Assembly (NCBI RefSeq): GCF_025291715.1
Contig: NZ_JAMBIZ010000009.1
Location: forward strand, 1-64,000
Direction: 5' to 3'
Length of the DNA stretch: 64,000 nucleotides
DNA from: Metasolibacillus sp.
Lineage (GTDB): Bacteria > Bacillota > Bacilli > Bacillales_A > Planococcaceae
Made by a program: the position numbers and the translations under genes. This document shows positions 8,525 through 16,462 of this stretch, piece by piece. The notes beneath the pieces are model-generated. The model saw only the letters and a list, made by a program, of their open reading frames with translations. It had not been told where the DNA came from and did not search any database. Each line of letters opens with the position of its first letter. Positions within the stretch are counted from its first letter, which is position 1.

Positions 8525-8896
8525 ATGAGTAAATTTGTAGAAACAACTTATACAAACAAAAAGGAAATTTTAAAGTTTCCAGACCACTATGTAAATTTAG
8601 CAATTACTGTTTCTGATGTTGGGGTTACTGCCAATAGTGAAGGTAAAAAAATCGTACCAGCTGGGACTATTTTGGGTGGTGGCGTGTTAGAGGATGATAC
8701 TATCGAGGCGGTAAAAGCAACGACTGACGAAGGCGTGTCAAATGCTGAAGGGATTCTGTTTAATGATACCGATGTAACACATGGCCCTGCTTCCGGTGCG
8801 TTACTGATTCATGGTTTTGTTGCTTTAGATAAGTTGCCTACAGCACCAACAGATGAAGAAAAAGCAGCATTAAAACAAATTACATTTTTAAAATAA
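8525..8896 (+). CDS. head decoration-type protein
   Basis: The 123-residue beta-rich protein lies between scaffold and capsid genes. It carries KKIVPAGTILGGG and GILFNDTDVTHGPASGALLIHG, the pattern of small phage capsid-decoration or head-fibre N-domain proteins that form trimers on the capsid. Start ATG at 8525 sits behind GGGAGATGAAAATAA. No membrane or signal segments. The role on the virion is inferred from position and sequence style. Confidence 0.75.
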   Translation: MSKFVETTYTNKKEILKFPDHYVNLAITVSDVGVTANSEGKKIVPAGTILGGGVLEDDTIEAVKATTDEGVSNAEGILFNDTDVTHGPASGALLIHGFVALDKLPTAPTDEEKAALKQITFLK

Positions 8897-8912
8897 GAGA
8901 GGATGAAAGTTA

Positions 8913-9956
8913 ATGCCAACAATTTTTGATTTAGTAAAAGCGAAAGAAATTGCGGATTATTATGAAAACAACCCATCGAATAATATTCCGTATTTAGGAG
9001 CGACACTGTTCCCACCTAAAAAACAATTAGGTTTAGATTTGAGTTGGATTAAAGGCTCGAAGGGTTTACCTGTAGCCTTGATGCCGTCTGAATTCGATGC
9101 GAAAGCAACGCTACGTGACCGTATTGGCTTTAAAAAAGTAGAAACAGAAATGCCATTCTTCCGTGAAGCGATGCGAGTAGGAGAGAAAGACCGTCAAGAG
9201 TTGAATCGTTTGTTATCATCTAATTTAGATAGCATGACACGAACTTTAATCGCTAATATTTATGATGACATTACGAATCTAGTGAACGGTGCCAATGTAC
9301 AGCCTGAGCGAATGATTATGCAGCTACTTTCCACAGGTAAAATTAAAATCACAGCAAATCGCCAAGATTTTGATTATGACTATAAAATGAAAACTGATCA
9401 TAAAGAGGCCCTTGCAGGAAATGCTGTATGGAGCAATGCTGATGCTACACCAATTGAGGACATTATCCGTTGGCAGGACACTGTAGAGGATAATACAGGT
9501 GTTCGCCCAACAAAAGCTATTTTAACGCGTAAAACGTTTGGTTATTTATTAAAGCACCCGAGCATTCGTTTGGATATGAACCCGTTAGGTGGGCAAAATA
9601 TCATCTTAACCGATGCAATTTTGAAGCAGTACCTACAAGACAAACTAGGTATTTCAGTTGCAGTATATAACAAAAAGTATCTTGCTGAGGATGGCACTTC
9701 AAACAACTTCTATCCAGATGACTTCTTTACGCTTATTCCGGATGGTACGTTAGGCAATACTTACTACGGTACAACGCCAGAGGAATCAGATTTACTAACA
9801 GGTCAGTCAAATGCCGAGGTTTCCATTGTTAACACAGGTGTTGCAATTACAACAGTTAAGGAGCCACATCCAGTAAACGTTGAAACGATTGTGTCTGAAA
9901 TCGTAATGCCAAGCTTTGAAACAATCGATAACATTTTCATCGCGCAAGTAAACTAA
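8913..9956 (+). CDS. major capsid protein, lambda gpE family
   Basis: The 347-residue length and sequence (IFDLVKAKEIADYYENN, LGATLFPPKKQLGLDLSWIK, EMPFFREAMRVGEKDRQEL, and a C-terminal IVMPSFETIDNIFIAQV) match the E-type major capsid family with an HK97 fold. It forms the icosahedral shell. It lies right after the decoration gene with GAGAGGATG as ribosome site, the standard gene order for this phage group. Confidence 0.93.
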   Translation: MPTIFDLVKAKEIADYYENNPSNNIPYLGATLFPPKKQLGLDLSWIKGSKGLPVALMPSEFDAKATLRDRIGFKKVETEMPFFREAMRVGEKDRQELNRLLSSNLDSMTRTLIANIYDDITNLVNGANVQPERMIMQLLSTGKIKITANRQDFDYDYKMKTDHKEALAGNAVWSNADATPIEDIIRWQDTVEDNTGVRPTKAILTRKTFGYLLKHPSIRLDMNPLGGQNIILTDAILKQYLQDKLGISVAVYNKKYLAEDGTSNNFYPDDFFTLIPDGTLGNTYYGTTPEESDLLTGQSNAEVSIVNTGVAITTVKEPHPVNVETIVSEIVMPSFETIDNIFIAQVN

Positions 9957-9973
9957 ATAGGCTGGTGATTACA

Positions 9974-10165
9974 TTGGCAAACATTAAAGTAAAAATTAAA
10001 GAAGGCGCTTTTCCTGTGAGATACAAAGGAGAGCGCTTTTTAGTTGGTCAAGAATTGACGGTTGATGAACCACATTTTAACGGTGCAATCATGGAGCGGT
10101 TGGCGGTAACGGAAGAACCAAAAAAGCCTGCTGCACGGACAAAGAAAACGACTGAAAGTGAGTGA
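9974..10165 (+). CDS. small basic phage protein between capsid and connector
   Basis: This 63-residue protein is beta-rich at the N-terminus (IKVKIKEGAFPVRYKGERF) with a Lys/Pro-rich, probably disordered tail (KKPAARTKK). TTG at 9974 is chosen because GGTGAT precedes it at good spacing; a GTG at 9965 overlaps that site. Similar short proteins follow the capsid gene in many Firmicute phages. The stop overlaps the region leading into the connector gene. Role unknown. Confidence 0.6.
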   Translation: MANIKVKIKEGAFPVRYKGERFLVGQELTVDEPHFNGAIMERLAVTEEPKKPAARTKKTTESE

Positions 10166-10170
10166 TAGCC

Positions 10171-10587
10171 ATGTCAGTCAAATTAAAAGTAGTTGATGTA
10201 AAAAATCGGATTGAAGCTTTAGGGGTTACTTTATCGAGTGCCCCTAACAGCTCTGATATTTATGTAATAGACTTTGCCATTGAAAAGGTAACAAACTACA
10301 TTAACAATCAAACCAACCTATCAAGCATACCGAGAGAATCATATAATCATGCTGTCGATATGGTTGTAGGTGAGTACCTTGCTACCAAAAAAGCGATGGG
10401 GCAGTTAGACGTGGAAACGATCGATTTTACGATGGTCGCTAAAAAGGTCCAAGATGGCGATACAAACGTAGAGTTTGCAGTTAATTCAGATGCTACTAAT
10501 ACACCCGAAGGTCAATTCAATGCGTTTCTTGCATATTTAAGGCATGGCAACCTCAATTGGTCCAAGTACAGGGTGTTGATATGGTAG
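10171..10587 (+). CDS. head-tail connector protein (gp15/YqbG type)
   Basis: A 138-residue helical protein with VDVKNRIEALGVTL at the N-terminus, then IDFAIEKVTNYINNQTNL and YNHAVDMVVGEYL, the usual helices of adaptor proteins that dock under the portal (SPP1 gp15 and skin YqbG class). It sits first in the connector gene series. ATG at 10171 was preferred to GTG at 10162, which overlaps the preceding stop without a better ribosome site. Assignment is by pattern and position. Confidence 0.75.
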   Translation: MSVKLKVVDVKNRIEALGVTLSSAPNSSDIYVIDFAIEKVTNYINNQTNLSSIPRESYNHAVDMVVGEYLATKKAMGQLDVETIDFTMVAKKVQDGDTNVEFAVNSDATNTPEGQFNAFLAYLRHGNLNWSKYRVLIW

Positions 10588-10943
10588 GGGCACGCAGAAA
10601 AGCCGTTGAATCATTGTACAGGGGCTTGTGTACCGTGAAAGTGGGGAAATCAGTAACTGACCCAATAACAAAGATAACAACACAACTGGAAGAGACATTA
10701 TTTACTGATAAAAAATGCAAACTATCCTATGAAAAGCAAACTTCTACCACTCCAACAGGTGGGCCAGCTATCATTGCTCAAACTACTAAACTCTTTATTG
10801 CACCAGAGTTAGATATTCCGGCAGGCTCTAAAATCATTGTTACGCAGCATGGTAAAACAAATGAATTTACTCGTAGTGGTAAGCCTGCTGTTTTTATGGA
10901 TCACCAAGAAATTATGCTTGAGGCATTCGAGAGGTACGCATAA
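10581..10943 (+). CDS. head closure/stopper protein (YqbH/XkdH type)
   Basis: The 120-residue beta-barrel-like protein (GLCTVKVGKSVTDPITK, then FTDKKCKLSYEKQ, then IPAGSKIIVTQHGK) is second in the connector series, where YqbH/XkdH or SPP1 gp16-like stoppers are found. ATG at 10581 lies behind GGGTGTTGAT and overlaps the connector gene by seven bases; an earlier TTG at 10557 is less likely. It would close the portal channel after packaging, which is family knowledge. Confidence 0.7.
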   Translation: MVGARRKAVESLYRGLCTVKVGKSVTDPITKITTQLEETLFTDKKCKLSYEKQTSTTPTGGPAIIAQTTKLFIAPELDIPAGSKIIVTQHGKTNEFTRSGKPAVFMDHQEIMLEAFERYA

Positions 10944-11344
10944 TGGCACGTGTAAGAGTAAATTACAAGCAGTTGGAGCGGTTACAGCGGCGCATTAGTA
11001 AATTTGCAGATGTTGACATGGAAGCATTTAATATTGCGATGGTCAAAGAGTTAGCAGCTCGGTTACTCGCTAAAGTTATCAAGCGTACTCCGGTTGATAC
11101 AGGTGTTTTACGTAGAGGGTGGACAATTGGACAAGTAAAAAAAATTGGAGATATGTATGAAATTGAGGTTATTAATAATATTGAATATGCCTCATACAAA
11201 GAATTCGGGCATAGAACAAGGAATCATCAAGGTTGGGTAAATGGCCGTTTCATGATGACAATTAGTGCCGATGAATTAGAGCAGCAAGCCCCAGCCATAA
11301 TTGAGCGAAAGTTAAAGGCTAAATTGATGGAGGTGTTCAAATAG
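10943..11344 (+). CDS. HK97 gp10-like tail-head joining protein
   Basis: The 133-residue protein shows the HK97 gp10 signature: a helical start LQRRISKFADVDMEAFN, then KRTPVDTGVLRRGWT, then the beta region IEYASYKEFGHRTRN. PVDTGxLR and YA-xxE-GH are the hallmark residues. It corresponds to XkdI/YqbI in PBSX/skin and joins tail to head. The start overlaps the stop of the previous gene. Confidence 0.85.
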   Translation: MARVRVNYKQLERLQRRISKFADVDMEAFNIAMVKELAARLLAKVIKRTPVDTGVLRRGWTIGQVKKIGDMYEIEVINNIEYASYKEFGHRTRNHQGWVNGRFMMTISADELEQQAPAIIERKLKAKLMEVFK

Positions 11345-11787
11345 TGGAAATTATGGATATTATCATAGCCATTTCGCGTAAATTAGAAGCGGAATTTGGT
11401 GATGGTTATAAAAAGTATATTGATCAAGTGCCGCAAAATTTTGAAACACCTTCATTTTTTATTCAGTTTTTGAGTTTGGAGCATGTTCAGCAAATTGGTA
11501 AGCGATGGAAAGTGACACCACTTTTTAATGTGCAGTATTTTCCGTTTAAGGGAGCGTCAGAGAGCGCAAACATGAGCTTAAAAATACAACAAGCCCTAAA
11601 GGATATCGAGCTGTTAAACGGCTCTATTATGCTCGCTAGAGGTACTAATAGTGAGGTAGTAGATGGTATAGGTCATAACTTTATGAGGTTTGACTTCTTT
11701 TTGCAAGAGGTGGAACAAAAAATATTTATGGAATCGCTACAACACTACGTAAATAACGAAAGGTGGGGTACAGTTGGCGAAGAATGA
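11344..11787 (+). CDS. tail completion/terminator protein (XkdJ/YqbJ type)
   Basis: The 147-residue protein begins at GTG overlapping the previous stop. It has the alpha/beta layout of tail terminators: AISRKLEAEFGDGYKKYI, then FFIQFLSLEHVQQIG, and FDFFLQEVE at the end. XkdJ/YqbJ occupies this slot directly before the small YqzN-like gene and the sheath gene. Such proteins cap the tail tube at the head end. Assignment rests on order and general sequence pattern. Confidence 0.75.
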   Translation: MEIMDIIIAISRKLEAEFGDGYKKYIDQVPQNFETPSFFIQFLSLEHVQQIGKRWKVTPLFNVQYFPFKGASESANMSLKIQQALKDIELLNGSIMLARGTNSEVVDGIGHNFMRFDFFLQEVEQKIFMESLQHYVNNERWGTVGEE

Positions 11788-11998
11788 AGCAATTAGGGAA
11801 AAAGCAAATGTGACAGGCGAAATGGTTGGAGAGGTCATTAAATCAGCCATGCCGACATTCGCAAAAGAGCAGCTGGTAAAAAGTAAAAAATACGAACATC
11901 GACGAGATGCATTGAACGCTTTGCTACAAGATAGCAAGGCGTATTCTTATGCTCAGGTCGATGAAATTCTTAATAAATTCGATAAAGGAGTGAGGTAG
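11774..11998 (+). CDS. small YqzN/YkzM-type phage protein
   Basis: The 74-residue protein with TTG start overlaps the previous gene by 14 bases. Its C-terminal half (KKYEHRRDALNALLQDSKAY, then SYAQVDEILNKF) matches the short helical YqzN/YkzM domain encoded between yqbJ and yqbK in skin-type elements. The N-terminal part is a charged helix. Function is not known in any homologue that I can name; conservation of position suggests a tail assembly role. Confidence 0.7.
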   Translation: MAKNEAIREKANVTGEMVGEVIKSAMPTFAKEQLVKSKKYEHRRDALNALLQDSKAYSYAQVDEILNKFDKGVR

Positions 11999-11999
11999 A

Positions 12000-13316
12000 G
12001 TGGCGTTAGGTGGAGGATTCTTTTTAACTCAAAATAAAGTATTACCAGGAACGTACCACAATTTTATTAGTGCTGCACGTGCATTCGTGAACTTATCCGA
12101 TCGCGGATATGTTGGGCTACCAATCGCGCTTGATTGGGGCGTAGACGGCGAAGTATTCGCTGTAACACAAGAAGATTTACAAAAGGAAAGTCGTAAAATC
12201 TTCGGCTACGATTACACACATGAAAAGCTAAAAGGCATTCGTGATGTATTCAAAAATGCGATTACGGTGTACTTTTATAAGCTTGCTGTTGATGCAGTAG
12301 CAGCAGAAAATACTTTTGCAACAGCTAAATACAAAGGGGTACGTGGCAACGATATCACCATTGTGATTCAAGCGAATGTGGACGAGCCAACGAAATTTGA
12401 TGTCAAAACATTATTAGATGGTGCCACAGTTGACGAACAAATCGCTGTAGCAACGGCTGCTGATTTAGTAACAAATGATTATGTAACATTTAAAAGTGGT
12501 GCAACGCTTGCAGTTACAGCAGGTACGCCGTTAGCCGATGGCTCAAATGGCACAGCGATTACAGGTGGTGCCCATCAAGAGGCATTGGATGCTTTAGAAG
12601 CGTATGGCTTTAATACACTCGGTTGTTTATCGGCTGAAAGCTCAATTAAATCGTTGTACGTAGAGTATACGAAGCGTATTCGTGACCAAGTGGGAGGTAA
12701 ATTCCAACTTGTAGGTCATAAACTCGGCACGACAGACCACGAGGGTGTTATCGATGTACAAAACGACGCGATGGGTGATGAAGTATTTGCTGCTGTCTAT
12801 TGGGCAACAGGAGCACAAGCAGGCGTGCCGGTAAATCGTTCAAATACAAACAAACGCTATGACGGCGAATTTGAGCTAGATATGTCCGAAACAAAGACAC
12901 AGCAACAACTTATCGCATTAATCAAAAATGGTAAATATGTGTTCCATCGCGTTGGTGATGAAGTGCGTGTACTTGAGGATATCAATACATTTACATCCTT
13001 CACAGTAGATAAAAATGAGGATTTCAGCATGAATCAAGTCATTCGTGTGCTTGACCAAATCGCAATCGATACAGCAGCGCTATTCAATAACCGTTATCTT
13101 GGTAAAGTACCAAACGACCAAGATGGCCGTATCTCACTTTGGAATGACATTGGTGCGCACCGTATGGAGCTACAACGTATTCGAGCTATCCAAAATTACA
13201 ACAAAGATGAGTTGACTGTAGAGCAAGGCAATTCGAAAAAATCCGTCGTAGTAAATGAGGTTGTCATCCCTACAGTGGCGATGTCACAGCTTTACATTAC
13301 TACAGTGGTAGCATAA
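12000..13316 (+). CDS. tail sheath protein (XkdK type)
   Basis: The contractile sheath surrounds the tail tube and drives injection. The 438-residue protein has the Firmicute sheath pattern: N-terminal GGGFFLTQNKVLPGTYHNF, a beta domain around residues 95-185 (FATAKYKGVRGNDITIVIQ), a middle ALEAYGFNTLGC, and the C-terminal DQIAIDTAALFNNRYLGKVP with VVIPTVAMSQLYITTVV. GTG start sits behind AAAGGAGTGAGG. It proves that the phage is a myovirus. Confidence 0.93.
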   Translation: MALGGGFFLTQNKVLPGTYHNFISAARAFVNLSDRGYVGLPIALDWGVDGEVFAVTQEDLQKESRKIFGYDYTHEKLKGIRDVFKNAITVYFYKLAVDAVAAENTFATAKYKGVRGNDITIVIQANVDEPTKFDVKTLLDGATVDEQIAVATAADLVTNDYVTFKSGATLAVTAGTPLADGSNGTAITGGAHQEALDALEAYGFNTLGCLSAESSIKSLYVEYTKRIRDQVGGKFQLVGHKLGTTDHEGVIDVQNDAMGDEVFAAVYWATGAQAGVPVNRSNTNKRYDGEFELDMSETKTQQQLIALIKNGKYVFHRVGDEVRVLEDINTFTSFTVDKNEDFSMNQVIRVLDQIAIDTAALFNNRYLGKVPNDQDGRISLWNDIGAHRMELQRIRAIQNYNKDELTVEQGNSKKSVVVNEVVIPTVAMSQLYITTVVA

Positions 13317-13329
13317 GGGAGGTCAAAAT

Positions 13330-13803
13330 ATGCCAGAAACAACAATGCATGCTCGTGATGCGATACATGGCGCACAGGGAATTGCGTGGATTACGATTGA
13401 TGGTAATCGTTATAAATTTGCGCAATTAATTAACATTGAAGCAAATGCTGAAAAAACTAAAACGCAAATCCCTATCATGGGGAAGGTGGCAAAAGGGAAT
13501 AAAGCAACAGGTATTGAGTATTCAGGGAGCGCAACTTTCCACTTCAACACTTCAATTTTCAGAAAGATGCTAAAAAATTACCAGGACACTGGACGGGATA
13601 CGTATTTTGATATTCAAATCACAAACGAAGATGGTTCATCTCAAGTTGGGCGTCAAACGGTTATTTTAAAAGATTGTAATCTGGATGGTGGAATTGTTGC
13701 GGCATTAGATGCGGACGCTGATTACTTAGAAGATTCATTCGATTTTACTTTCGAATCATTCGAATTGCCAGAGGAATTTACGATGTTATCAGAAATGCAA
13801 TAA
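13330..13803 (+). CDS. tail tube protein (XkdM type)
   Basis: The 157-residue beta-sandwich protein follows the sheath gene by 13 bases. ARDAIHGAQGIAWITIDGNR, then QIPIMGKVAKGNKATGIEYS and EDSFDFTFESFELPEEF are standard for XkdM-type tubes. It polymerises inside the sheath. The gene ends in a strong hairpin terminator, so the abundant sheath and tube messages are probably uncoupled from the chaperone downstream. Confidence 0.92.
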   Translation: MPETTMHARDAIHGAQGIAWITIDGNRYKFAQLINIEANAEKTKTQIPIMGKVAKGNKATGIEYSGSATFHFNTSIFRKMLKNYQDTGRDTYFDIQITNEDGSSQVGRQTVILKDCNLDGGIVAALDADADYLEDSFDFTFESFELPEEFTMLSEMQ

Positions 13804-13829
13804 GAGCTTGCTGCGGCAGGCTCTTTTTT
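13804..13829 (+). terminator. terminator or attenuator after tail tube gene
   Basis: Stem GAGCTTGC/GCAGGCTC with loop TGCG and a run of T starts at the tube stop codon. It lies inside the late operon between structural genes and the tail chaperone. Confidence 0.85.
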
Positions 13830-13868
13830 ATACTTACATTAAACTTAAAAATAAAGGAGACATAACAT

Positions 13869-14303
13869 ATGAGTAACTTACAAGCGTTTTTCGCGCATAA
13901 CAAAAAGAAACAGGACAATATTAAGCGAGCGATTTCAAAAAGTTTCGTTGACGAAAACGGAAATGCTGTTGAATGGGAGTTTGCGCCAATCTCACCAGAG
14001 CGTGACGCTGAGCTTAAATCCGAATCAACTAAGCGCTCACTAATCACACAAGGTAAGCGTAAGGGGCAATATAACACCGATTTTGACCATTTCAAGTACC
14101 AACGCTTATTGACGGTTGAATCAATTGTATATCCAAACTTACACGACAAAGATTTGCAGGATTCATACGGTGTATTCGGCGCTGATGAATTGCTAGGTAA
14201 AATGCTCACAATTGGCGAAATAACAGATGCAGCAAAAGTAGCGCAAGAAGTAAATGGCTTTGAAATTGAGCTAGACGAACTCGTAGAAGAAGTAAAAAAC
14301 TAA
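13869..14303 (+). CDS. tail assembly chaperone, short form (XkdN type)
   Basis: The 144-residue protein (MSNLQAFFAHNKKKQDNIKR, then VEWEFAPISPERD, RLLTVESIVYPNLHDKDLQD) matches XkdN, the tail assembly chaperone that coats the tape measure during tail building. ATG follows AAAGGAGACATAACAT. The last codons run straight into a slippery heptamer next to the stop, and an in-phase continuation exists in the -1 frame, as in the lambda G/GT pair. The short form is expected to be the major product. Confidence 0.9.
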   Translation: MSNLQAFFAHNKKKQDNIKRAISKSFVDENGNAVEWEFAPISPERDAELKSESTKRSLITQGKRKGQYNTDFDHFKYQRLLTVESIVYPNLHDKDLQDSYGVFGADELLGKMLTIGEITDAAKVAQEVNGFEIELDELVEEVKN

Positions 14304-14497
14304 TTGAGGACGGCGACGGTGACGCAAACGTTATGCACTGGTGGGTGCATAAAATGCGACGCCTGCCGTCCGAGTATATGGCTTTGTCTCAGGTGGATAA
14401 GGCTTGTATTATCGCTTCGTTGCAAGTGAAAATCGAGGAAGATAAAAAGCAAGAGAAGGAGGCTAAGCGCGCGGGTAAGAAGGGGCGGAAACGTTAG
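13869..14497 (+). CDS. tail assembly chaperone, frameshifted long form
   Basis: If ribosomes slip back one base on A AAA AAC (14294-14300), translation continues for 65 more codons to TAG at 14495-14497, giving about 209 residues. The added part reads LIEDGDGDANVMHWWVHKMR, then LPSEYMALSQVDKACIIASL, and ends in a basic Lys/Arg tail. The HWW-helix and PSEY motifs are typical of the T half of XkdN/G-T-type chaperones. It has no start codon or ribosome site of its own, which supports the fusion. The reading frame change is seen directly; its use in cells is inferred from the conserved behaviour of tail chaperone genes. Confidence 0.8.
14294..14371 (+). promoter_or_regulatory. -1 ribosomal frameshift signal
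   Basis: The slippery heptamer A AAA AAC directly precedes the TAA stop. Seven bases later a structure begins: outer stem GGACGGC (14308-14314) with GCCGTCC (14365-14371), enclosing a perfect 8-bp hairpin TTATGCAC/GTGCATAA (14331-14352). Heptamer, spacer length and downstream structure all fit a standard -1 signal. Confidence 0.85.
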
Positions 14498-14610
14498 GTA
14501 AGTTTTTACAACCGTCAATTTGACGGAGTTGAAGTGAAATTAATAGTTGCAAGATGCAAGAAGGTGTTGTACTGTAGTAAGTAATTACATTTAATTATTT
14601 ACAAACGTGG

Positions 14611-14656
14611 AAGCACCACAAGACACCGGTTATCGGTTGTTTTGTGGTGCTTTTTT
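14611..14656 (+). terminator. strong terminator after tail chaperone
   Basis: A long stem GCACCACAAGACACCG/CGGTTGTTTTGTGGTGC, with a bulge, is followed by six T. It ends the first half of the late operon just before the accessory cassette. Confidence 0.85.
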
Positions 14657-14762
14657 GTACCTATAATAACAAAGCATTGAGGTTTAAAAAAAAAAATTAA
14701 AAAAACACTTGACATGACTGCTAAAAAGATGTCACTTTTGAAATTTCTAGGTATGAAATAAT

Positions 14763-14787
14763 AAAAGGGCGTCATAGAATGACACCC
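14763..14787 (-). terminator. terminator of the leftward repressor gene
   Basis: Read leftwards, stem GGGTGTCAT/ATGACGCCC with a 3-base loop is followed by TTTTATTATTT. It lies 120 bases past the stop of the HTH gene at 14907. The rest of 14657-14906 is very AT-rich and shows no gene. Confidence 0.7.
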
Positions 14788-14906
14788 AAAAATAATAGAA
14801 TTTAATAAAATATCGAATTTGTCGAATAATGTCGAATCGAAGTGCATATAATGGGGCAAGAACTAAATTAATAGAGATAGAACTAATATTGAATAGTTAT
14901 TTAATT

Positions 14907-15422
14907 TTACCAAAGTCGTGCGTCAAGTTCTTCATTTTCAAGTTGGAATCTAATAACTATTTCACTTTTTATACACTCGATAATTTCTTGTTCAAATGAT
15001 GTTTTAAAAGTAATAGGAATTGAGCGTAAGATTTCAAAAATAACATCACTATAAATTGTAGCTATTGCAATTGATTCAATATCTTCGTCGTTTTTATAAA
15101 TATCGACTGTACAATCAATTAACTCTTTATATCTCATAGATTTGTATTCAATCTCTACAAGTAACTCAATTTTTATATCCATAGTTCTTTGCAAGAAAGA
15201 TGCAACAACAAAATCATATTCGAAAACTTCTTGGATAAAAAGATCGTTCGGCTTCACTTTTAAGTAATTACACAAGTTGTCGAAAGTGTCAAATTGGATA
15301 CCTTTACTTTGATTTTGAGATAATGCTGTAAGAGTTGTTCTTGAAATACCAGTACGTTTTGCGACTTCACTAATTTTTAGATTACGTTCAGCGAGTAATA
15401 CAGCTAAGTTACATTTTATCAT
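14907..15422 (-). CDS. CI-like HTH repressor of the inserted cassette
   Basis: The 171-residue protein has an N-terminal Cro/C1-type helix-turn-helix (residues 4-62: LAVLLAERNLKISEVAKRTG, recognition helix ISRTTLTALS, then KGIQFDTFDNLCNYL) and an unfamiliar acidic C-terminal domain of about 105 residues with no LexA-type protease motif. It is transcribed away from a second, paralogous HTH gene at 15586. The pair looks like a CI/Cro switch. AGAGGTGA precedes ATG by seven bases. Binding of its own control region is inferred. Confidence 0.8.
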   Translation of the reverse strand: MIKCNLAVLLAERNLKISEVAKRTGISRTTLTALSQNQSKGIQFDTFDNLCNYLKVKPNDLFIQEVFEYDFVVASFLQRTMDIKIELLVEIEYKSMRYKELIDCTVDIYKNDEDIESIAIATIYSDVIFEILRSIPITFKTSFEQEIIECIKSEIVIRFQLENEELDARLW

Positions 15423-15429
15423 TTTTTAT

Positions 15430-15562
15430 CACCTCTTAAAGTATATTGTAGTATAGTCTGAACAAATTTCAATGATTTTATAAAAAATAACTTGACCAAC
15501 AATAATGCGTAATGTATATTTTAATTATTATATGTTCAATATGTTGGACTATAGTATCCTAC
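15430..15562. promoter_or_regulatory. divergent switch region with two promoters and TATAGTC motifs
   Basis: Rightwards, TTGACC (15492-15497) and TATATT (15515-15520) are 17 bases apart. Leftwards, TTGAAA and TACAAT are 16 bases apart, and the motif TATAGTCTGAACA lies between them near 15453-15465. A reversed copy, TGTTCA-N5-TTGGACTATA, lies near 15534-15554, between the rightward promoter and its gene. The inverted arrangement suggests operators for the two HTH proteins. Confidence 0.6.
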
Positions 15563-15585
15563 TCTAAACGAAAGGGGGTAAAAAT

Positions 15586-15792
15586 ATGCATAATAATTTT
15601 CGTGTAATTTTAGCGAAAAAAGAACTCTCTATCACTGATGTATCTAGGGCAACTGGGATATCGAGGACAACCTTAAACTCTTTGTTTTACAAAAGGGCAA
15701 AGGGTATTCAGTTCCAAACGCTTGAAGCTTTGTGCGTTTATTTAAATTGTGATGTTGGTGAATTATTTGAAATTACAAAGGAGGCAGTATAG
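15586..15792 (+). CDS. Cro-like HTH protein
   Basis: A 68-residue single-domain Cro/C1-type regulator: FRVILAKKELSITDVSRATG, recognition helix ISRTTLNSLF, then KGIQFQTLEALCVYL. It is clearly paralogous to the N-terminus of the divergent repressor: the segments TGISRTTL and KGIQF are identical, so both may read the same operators. AAAGGGGGTAAAAAT precedes ATG. The stop abuts the start of the BRO-like gene, so the two are co-translated. Confidence 0.8.
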   Translation: MHNNFRVILAKKELSITDVSRATGISRTTLNSLFYKRAKGIQFQTLEALCVYLNCDVGELFEITKEAV

Positions 15793-16452
15793 ATGAATGT
15801 TAAAACAGAGTATTGGATGGATTGTAAAATTCGTTTCATTTGGCATAAAGAAGAATGGTATGCGATCGCTCGTGATATAGCAACAGCTCTGAACTACATT
15901 AATACATCTGATATGCTTAGATATGTTAAAGATGAAGAAGAAAAAAGTGGATTACACTTGACAAAACAAGAAAAGCGTGCTGTTGCTTTCCTTGAAAATT
16001 TCAAAGATTTCTCAAAGGTATCAAAGATGCTTCTTTTAACCGAATCAGGAATTTATGAGGCCGTTTGGAATAGTCCGCGCTCAGAAGCAAAAGAATTTAA
16101 AAAATGGGTAAAACAAATGCTGAAACAACTTCGGCAGGATAGTGGATTAGAAGGGTTCCAAATATTCCGCATGTTGGACAAGGAACACCAGAAAGAAACG
16201 ATGGCAAGGCTTAGTCAGTCATTGCAAAATCCAACGAGGGTTAACTTTATTAAAGCGAATACGATAGCTAATAAGGCTGTATCGACACGTTATGGGCATC
16301 CAAAATCTTTAAAAAAGGATCAAATGACGCCTTCGATGCTAATAGAGCGTGAGCCGATTTTAGCTGATGCTGTGGATTTAATGATAGTGAAGGACAAGTT
16401 TAATCTTGATTTATCTGTCAGCGAGGAAGTGTATAAAAAATATGTGCATTAA
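15793..16452 (+). CDS. BRO-N domain antirepressor-like protein
   Basis: The 219-residue protein opens with a BRO-N domain (about residues 5-110): IRFIWHKEEWYAIARDIATA, DMLRYVKDEEEKSG, LLLTESGIYEAVWNSPRSEA, then EFKKWVKQMLKQLR. The LTESGxYxxxxxS and FKxWV motifs are diagnostic. The C-terminal half is charged and not recognised. BRO-N proteins in phages often act as antirepressors or DNA-binding regulators. The gene begins one base after the Cro-like stop, as part of the same switch operon. Confidence 0.82.
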   Translation: MNVKTEYWMDCKIRFIWHKEEWYAIARDIATALNYINTSDMLRYVKDEEEKSGLHLTKQEKRAVAFLENFKDFSKVSKMLLLTESGIYEAVWNSPRSEAKEFKKWVKQMLKQLRQDSGLEGFQIFRMLDKEHQKETMARLSQSLQNPTRVNFIKANTIANKAVSTRYGHPKSLKKDQMTPSMLIEREPILADAVDLMIVKDKFNLDLSVSEEVYKKYVH

Positions 16453-16462
16453 TAACAAAAAA

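Noticed and set aside
7818..8603. 261-residue leftward ORF opposite the scaffold gene
   Set aside because: It is exactly antisense to the scaffold gene; the Ser/Leu/Ala/Cys-rich product is typical of reverse-frame shadows, and there is no ribosome site.
13778..14209. 143-residue leftward ORF opposite the tail chaperone
   Set aside because: Antisense to a well-supported gene, Ser/Cys-rich shadow, no ribosome site.
14708..14740. TTGACA near 14708 as a promoter for the cassette
   Set aside because: No acceptable -10 element at 16-18 bases; it lies next to the terminator of the leftward gene.
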